Of a stretch of 9,275 nucleotides of DNA, positions 6,112 to 9,275 are shown piece by piece. The stretch is from the NCBI GenBank assembly GCA_027043685.1, contig JALUFI010000234.1, forward strand, positions 1 to 9,275. The letters are read 5' to 3'. Each line of letters opens with the position of its first letter. Positions within the stretch are counted from its first letter, which is position 1. The notes below the pieces were generated by a model. That model had not been told where the DNA came from, did no database searches, and was given only the letters and a program-made list of their open reading frames with translations. The stretch comes from Pyrodictiaceae archaeon. GTDB lineage: Archaea; Thermoproteota; Thermoprotei_A; Sulfolobales; Pyrodictiaceae. The position numbers were made by a program, and so were the translations under genes.

Positions 6112-7452
6112 CTACTCCGGGGTTATCACGTACTCCTCGTCGCGGTACAGCGTCACGTAGAGGCTTGCGAGCACGGTGACAGTGCTCACCAGCGCCATAG
6201 CCTGGAGCAGTGGCAGGGGGTTGCGGAGCCCCAGGAGACTGACTGTGCCGCTCAGCTTTACCGGCTGGAACGTGCCCACGAGTAGGCTTGCAAGGGCCTT
6301 AGCCAGGTAGCCCTCCCCATTGTAGGTCAGCACTAGCCTCAGCGGCTGGACGGTGAATGCGCGGACGGTGTAGAGCGTTGGCTGCACAGTCAGCGTTACC
6401 GGCGGCACCTGGCCAGCGGTGAGCGTCACCCTCCTGCCCGCGAGTTCAGGGTTGTATAGTAGCCCATACTTGTTCAGAGCCTCTATTACCACCTGGCCGG
6501 GTATCGTTGAGACAGCGAAAGGTATCACATGGGCCCTACCCGAGCTGAAGGCGACGAATGCGAGGTCGCTCCCACTTATGGCTCCCTCGATGCTCCACCC
6601 CACACGGTAAGCAGCCATCATCACGGGTGGATGGGTGGCGGCGTAGACATAGGCGGCCGCGGTGCCGGCCAGCAACAGCGCCACCAGGCCGGCGAACACC
6701 GCCTTGGTGCCGGGCGTGAGGCCGCGCCTGCCCTCGTAGAGCGGGTACACTATCGTTATTATGCCGAATAGCGTCCTTGCCCTGCTGAGCCTCTTCAGCA
6801 GCATGATTCTCGTCCGGTCGGCGAAGAGGGGTAGGAGCGCTATGCCTGCAAGGAAGCCGCCAGCGTGAGCGAAGAACGCTATGGTGCTGTACAGCGTGAA
6901 GTAGCCCTCCAGCACCTGCAGCGCGAACCAGAAGAGTATGTAGTAGCCGGCCAGCATCTCGAAGCACCATGGTATGAAGAGTAGGAAGAAGCACGCGACC
7001 AGCCTAGTCCCAGGGTAGAGCAGCATATAGGCGCCCAGTACACCGCTTATCGCTCCACTAGCGCCCACGCTGGGTATAACCAGGCCCGAGGGCCCCTGGA
7101 GGTAGATGAACACCGTGTGGAACACTGCTGCGAGCACGCCGCTGACCAGGTAGAGGCCGAGGAAGCGCCAGTGGCCAAGGCTCCTCTCGACGGGGCGTCC
7201 GAAGATGTAGAGGAAGTACATGTTGAAGAATATATGAGCCAGGTTGGCGTGCGTGAACATCGCCGTGAATATCCTTAGGAAGCCCTCAAGCGGCTTCGTA
7301 AGCAGCAGCGCAGGTATGTAGCCGAGCCTCGCGATCCAGTCGGTCGTGCTGTAGAGGAATCCCGTGGAATACGAGGTCACTATATAGACGATCGTGTTAA
7401 GCGCTATCAGTGTGTATAGCACGTAGGGTTTCTCGGGGAACACCGATGTCAC
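6112..7452 (-). CDS. Rhomboid-family intramembrane serine protease with extra C-terminal membrane-anchored domain
   Basis: Cleaves transmembrane substrates within the cell membrane. The rhomboid core spans about residues 8-212: a first membrane helix (10-28), HANLAHIFFNMYF with His68, His73 and Asn77, GHWRF (93-97), the catalytic Ser132 in GASGAISG, and the catalytic His196 in AHAGGFLAG. The Ser/His dyad is intact. After a basic segment (213-248) come another membrane helix (about 249-271), a predicted extracytoplasmic, beta-rich, Val/Thr-rich region (about 272-410), and a last helix (about 411-434) with a short acidic tail. At 446 aa it is about twice the length of a minimal six-helix rhomboid. 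The region is not recognised; it might bind substrates or the S-layer. GTG 7452 has GAGG only two bases upstream; GTG 7443, eleven bases from GAGG, is a possible alternative. Divergent from tldD. Confidence 0.88.
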   Translation of the reverse strand: MTSVFPEKPYVLYTLIALNTIVYIVTSYSTGFLYSTTDWIARLGYIPALLLTKPLEGFLRIFTAMFTHANLAHIFFNMYFLYIFGRPVERSLGHWRFLGLYLVSGVLAAVFHTVFIYLQGPSGLVIPSVGASGAISGVLGAYMLLYPGTRLVACFFLLFIPWCFEMLAGYYILFWFALQVLEGYFTLYSTIAFFAHAGGFLAGIALLPLFADRTRIMLLKRLSRARTLFGIITIVYPLYEGRRGLTPGTKAVFAGLVALLLAGTAAAYVYAATHPPVMMAAYRVGWSIEGAISGSDLAFVAFSSGRAHVIPFAVSTIPGQVVIEALNKYGLLYNPELAGRRVTLTAGQVPPVTLTVQPTLYTVRAFTVQPLRLVLTYNGEGYLAKALASLLVGTFQPVKLSGTVSLLGLRNPLPLLQAMALVSTVTVLASLYVTLYRDEEYVITPE

Positions 7453-7540
7453 ATCCTCGGCTCCCAGTACGAGTTCCCGCGTGAACCCCCTCCCGCCGCG
7501 TCTCCCAGGAGGCGTCGGACAGTGTGGCGAACCCCCTAGC

Positions 7541-7555
7541 GTGGTGCATCACCAC
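7541..7555. repeat. Perfect inverted repeat, 6-bp arms around CAT
   Basis: GTGGTG CAT CACCAC is a perfect dyad in the gene-free region between rhomboid and tldD. It could be a protein-binding site or a small hairpin. Dyads of this size occur by chance in several kilobases, so function is not shown. Confidence 0.35.
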
Positions 7556-7702
7556 CCCTACGCCTAGGCCTCCCGAGGCGATGTCAAGGATGCCGGGTTA
7601 AGGCCTCTACTCGTACAGCTGCCTACACCCGGGCAGGATACCGCAATATTCCTCACAGCTTGCTACCTAGCATACCCTCTCCCCGGGACGCCTCCGGAGA
7701 GA

Positions 7703-7709
7703 GGAGGTG
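7703..7709 (+). promoter_or_regulatory. Ribosome binding site that decides the tldD start
   Basis: GGAGGTG is a full match to the archaeal consensus. It contains the upstream in-frame GTG at 7707, which therefore cannot be the start, and lies six bases before GTG 7716. Confidence 0.65.
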
Positions 7710-7715
7710 GCGTGC

Positions 7716-9089
7716 GTGGCGGAGGACATACGGGGGCTGCTTGAGCACGCGGTCAGCTATGCCTCCAAGCAGGGTGTGTACCTCGCGGAGTTCCGTGTCG
7801 AGCGGTCAACGTTTACGCGCATAGTGTCGAGGGACGGGGTCTTCACGGTATCCAGTGGGAGGGACTACGGGGTAGCGGTCAGGGTCTACCACAACGGGAG
7901 CTTCGGCTTCGCATTCACTACTAGGCTGGAGAAGCGCGCGGTTGAGGAGGCTTTCCGCCGCGCCCTCGCAATGGCGAGGGCGGCGGGCGGCTCGCTGCCT
8001 AAGCCCCTGCTGCTGGAATCTATTGATACAAGCTTTATTCACCCAGTGAAGCTGAGCGTTGAGGATGTTTCAGTGGAGCAGAAGGTAAGCGACTTGAGGG
8101 CGTTGGACAAGCTCCTAGCCGCCGGCTCCAAGTCGCATACGGTAGTGTACACTGACATAGTTGAGGACCGCTTCTATGCGAGCACCGAGGACCGCTACAT
8201 AGAGGAGCGCCGCGAGCTGGTCTACGTCTATGGGAGCGTCTACGGCGAGGAGGCCGGGGTTAGGGCGAGCGCGCACCTAGTCAACGGTACTATCAAGGGC
8301 TACACGGTATGGGACAAGATGAGCCAGGAGGCTTTCGCGGACAAGCTCCTACGTAGGCTCCGCAACCAACTCCGCGCTAAGACGCCGAAGGCCGGCATCT
8401 ACCCCGTGGTGCTCGCCCCTGAGGCCCTCGGCGTCTTCGTCCACGAGGCCTTCGGCCACCTAGCCGAGGCCGACCTAGTCGTGGCGGGCAGCGTGCTTAA
8501 CGGAAAGAGAGGCGAGAAGGTCGCATCGGAACTCGTGACCATAGTAGATGACCCAGATATAGACGACGGGTTCGGCACGATAAGGTTTGACGACGAGGGG
8601 GTGAAGACAGCCAGGGCAACAATCGTCGAGAAGGGTATACATCGTCAGGTCATGAATGATAGACTGCACGCAGCCATGATGGGTGATGACCCGACCGGGA
8701 ACGCGAGGGCGGAGTCCTTCCGCTACCCGCCCCTCGTGAGGATGAGGAACACATACATGCTGCCAGGCGACCACAGCTTCGAGGAGCTCTTGGAGGGCAT
8801 AAAGTTCGGCTACTACATAGTCGCCACCGCGGGTGGGCAGACCAATCTGGACGGCAGCTTCCAGGTAGGCGTCTCAGAGGCCTACGAGATAGTAAACGGA
8901 GAGATAGGCGAGCCAGTAAGGAACCTGGGCATAGCAGGCAATACCCTAGAGACGCTGCTCAACATAGACGCGGTGGGCAAGGACTTCGAGATCCACTACG
9001 GCCGCTGCGGCAAGGGGCAGCTAGTCTACGTCTCCGACGGCGGTCCCCACGTGAGGGTCCGCAGGATGACCATTGGGGGCCAAGAGTAG
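7716..9089 (+). CDS. tldD: TldD, catalytic subunit of the TldD/TldE metalloprotease
   Basis: TldD carries the metal-dependent peptidase site of the two-subunit TldD/TldE protease. In bacteria this enzyme processes peptides such as microcin B17 and degrades CcdA; the archaeal substrate is unknown. The 457-aa protein is close to the family's usual length (about 450-480). It has the N-terminal domain (about 5-110), then the central domain with FVHEAFGHLAEAD, where HExxxH (243-248) supplies two metal-binding His residues and the catalytic Glu. A C-terminal GRCGKGQ (Cys431) supplies the third ligand and is followed by the usual VRRMTIGG ending. Nothing appears broken. The start is set at GTG 7716, preceded six bases upstream by GGAGGTG; the frame also has a GTG at 7707, inside that site. 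The partner gene begins 85 bases downstream, as expected for a pair. Confidence 0.95.
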   Translation: MAEDIRGLLEHAVSYASKQGVYLAEFRVERSTFTRIVSRDGVFTVSSGRDYGVAVRVYHNGSFGFAFTTRLEKRAVEEAFRRALAMARAAGGSLPKPLLLESIDTSFIHPVKLSVEDVSVEQKVSDLRALDKLLAAGSKSHTVVYTDIVEDRFYASTEDRYIEERRELVYVYGSVYGEEAGVRASAHLVNGTIKGYTVWDKMSQEAFADKLLRRLRNQLRAKTPKAGIYPVVLAPEALGVFVHEAFGHLAEADLVVAGSVLNGKRGEKVASELVTIVDDPDIDDGFGTIRFDDEGVKTARATIVEKGIHRQVMNDRLHAAMMGDDPTGNARAESFRYPPLVRMRNTYMLPGDHSFEELLEGIKFGYYIVATAGGQTNLDGSFQVGVSEAYEIVNGEIGEPVRNLGIAGNTLETLLNIDAVGKDFEIHYGRCGKGQLVYVSDGGPHVRVRRMTIGGQE

Positions 9090-9095
9090 CCCCCA
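9074..9095 (+). other. Hairpin across the tldD stop codon
   Basis: TGGGGGC (9074-9080) pairs perfectly with GCCCCCA (9089-9095) across an eight-base loop; the TAG stop (9087-9089) lies in the loop and the beginning of the right arm. No T run follows, so this is not a classic terminator. It could slow ribosomes or protect the transcript end. Confidence 0.35.
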
Positions 9096-9119
9096 GGGTA
9101 CCAGCCTTGATGTTTCCTG

Positions 9120-9134
9120 GCCACGTCTCGTGGC
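9120..9134 (+). other. Small hairpin between tldD and tldE
   Basis: GCCACG-TCT-CGTGGC is a perfect 6-bp stem with a three-base loop in the 85-base spacer, upstream of the tldE ribosome binding site. It could be a processing or attenuation element; its role is unproved and chance is possible. Confidence 0.35.
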
Positions 9135-9159
9135 TGCATGGTGAATGTCTAACTCTTAG

Positions 9160-9166
9160 GGAGGTG
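9160..9166 (+). promoter_or_regulatory. Ribosome binding site of tldE
   Basis: GGAGGTG ends eight bases before ATG 9175 and fully matches the consensus. It repeats the arrangement in front of tldD. Confidence 0.6.
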
Positions 9167-9174
9167 TGGCGGGT

Positions 9175-9275
9175 ATGGCTTCGCGTATCTCCCCCGTGGA
9201 GCTAGCCGTCATGGCTGTCCGGAAGGCTATCCGTGAGGGCGCCACCGAGGCGGAGGCCTATGTTGTTCGCAGCAG
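9175..9275 (+). CDS. tldE: TldE/PmbA, partner subunit of the TldD/TldE protease, N-terminal part only
   Basis: Only the first 33 codons are in the window. The reading is MASRISPVELAVMAVRKAI, then REGATEAEAYVVRSS. The helix followed by GA-x-EAEAYVV matches the N-terminal helix and first strand of the TldD/PmbA superfamily, in which the region aligns with EHAVSYASKQGVYLAEFRVERS of TldD. The identification rests on this resemblance and on position directly after tldD with a strong ribosome binding site. In this family the TldE/PmbA subunit lacks the HExxxH site and forms the heterodimer with TldD; whether that holds here lies beyond the window edge. Confidence 0.72.
   Translation, partial: MASRISPVELAVMAVRKAIREGATEAEAYVVRS

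Larger units (their letters stand above)
7453..7715. other. Divergent intergenic region between rhomboid and tldD
   Basis: No credible gene is seen in this stretch of about 260 bases. It holds two short perfect dyads (GTGGTG-CAT-CACCAC at 7541-7555 and GCCTC-CC-GAGGC at 7568-7579), GAACCCCCT twice (7483-7491 and 7529-7537), and one AT-rich hexamer, AATATT at 7645-7650, which could be the tldD TATA element with a start point near 7675. GGTTAA near 7596-7601 is the best leftward candidate but lies about 145 bases from the rhomboid start. The promoter assignments are weak. Confidence 0.3.

Noticed and set aside
6066..7489. GGGGTTCACG at 6066-6075 and its reverse complement near 7480-7489, flanking the rhomboid gene like inverted ends
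   Set aside because: A ten-base match is expected many times by chance in 9 kb of GC-rich sequence, there is no target duplication, and the gene is not a transposase.
8649..8700. C/D-box-like strings (TGATG, CTG) suggesting a C/D box sRNA
   Set aside because: They lie in the middle of the conserved tldD coding sequence and do not form a proper C, D', C', D series.

Overview
The window looks like a piece of a GC-rich hyperthermophilic crenarchaeal chromosome (Desulfurococcales, perhaps Pyrodictiaceae). The basis is heavy use of AGG and ATA codons, mostly TTG or GTG start codons, GGAGGTG-type ribosome binding sites, tight gene packing, an archaeal TATA-type element, and protein families that fit a crenarchaeon. 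The genus is inferred, not proved. I see no mobile element, CRISPR array, tRNA or rRNA; this reads as ordinary core genome.

Left part (1-2681): the C-terminal end of a fold-type I PLP aminotransferase (+) meets, with interlocked stop codons, a divergent MDR/alcohol-dehydrogenase-like protein (-) that appears to lack the zinc ligands. Upstream of it on the same strand lies guaA (-), a fused single-chain GMP synthetase. A 111-base divergent region with a 12-bp palindromic TATA-like element (GGGTTATAACCC) separates guaA from guaB (+), an IMP dehydrogenase with an unusual catalytic loop. Together GuaB (IMP to XMP) and GuaA (XMP to GMP) make up the guanylate branch of purine synthesis.

Middle (4221-7452): a xylose-isomerase-like TIM-barrel sugar isomerase/epimerase (+) overlaps proC (-; last step of proline synthesis) tail to tail by 15 bases. 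Upstream of proC on the same strand is a rhomboid intramembrane protease with two extra membrane segments enclosing a predicted extracytoplasmic domain of about 140 residues. The 131-base gap between rhomboid and proC holds a repeated GTGAGGAGG and a small dyad.

Right part (7453-9275): a gene-free divergent region of about 260 bases with small dyads, then tldD (+) with its HExxxH metal site, and the beginning of the partner gene tldE/pmbA (+), cut by the window end. These two encode the two-subunit TldD/TldE metalloprotease.

I did not find a clearly new multi-gene system. The points most worth checking are the symmetric guaA/guaB promoter, the extended rhomboid, the zinc-less MDR protein beside guaA, and the substituted IMP-binding loop with a cysteine-rich Bateman module in GuaB.
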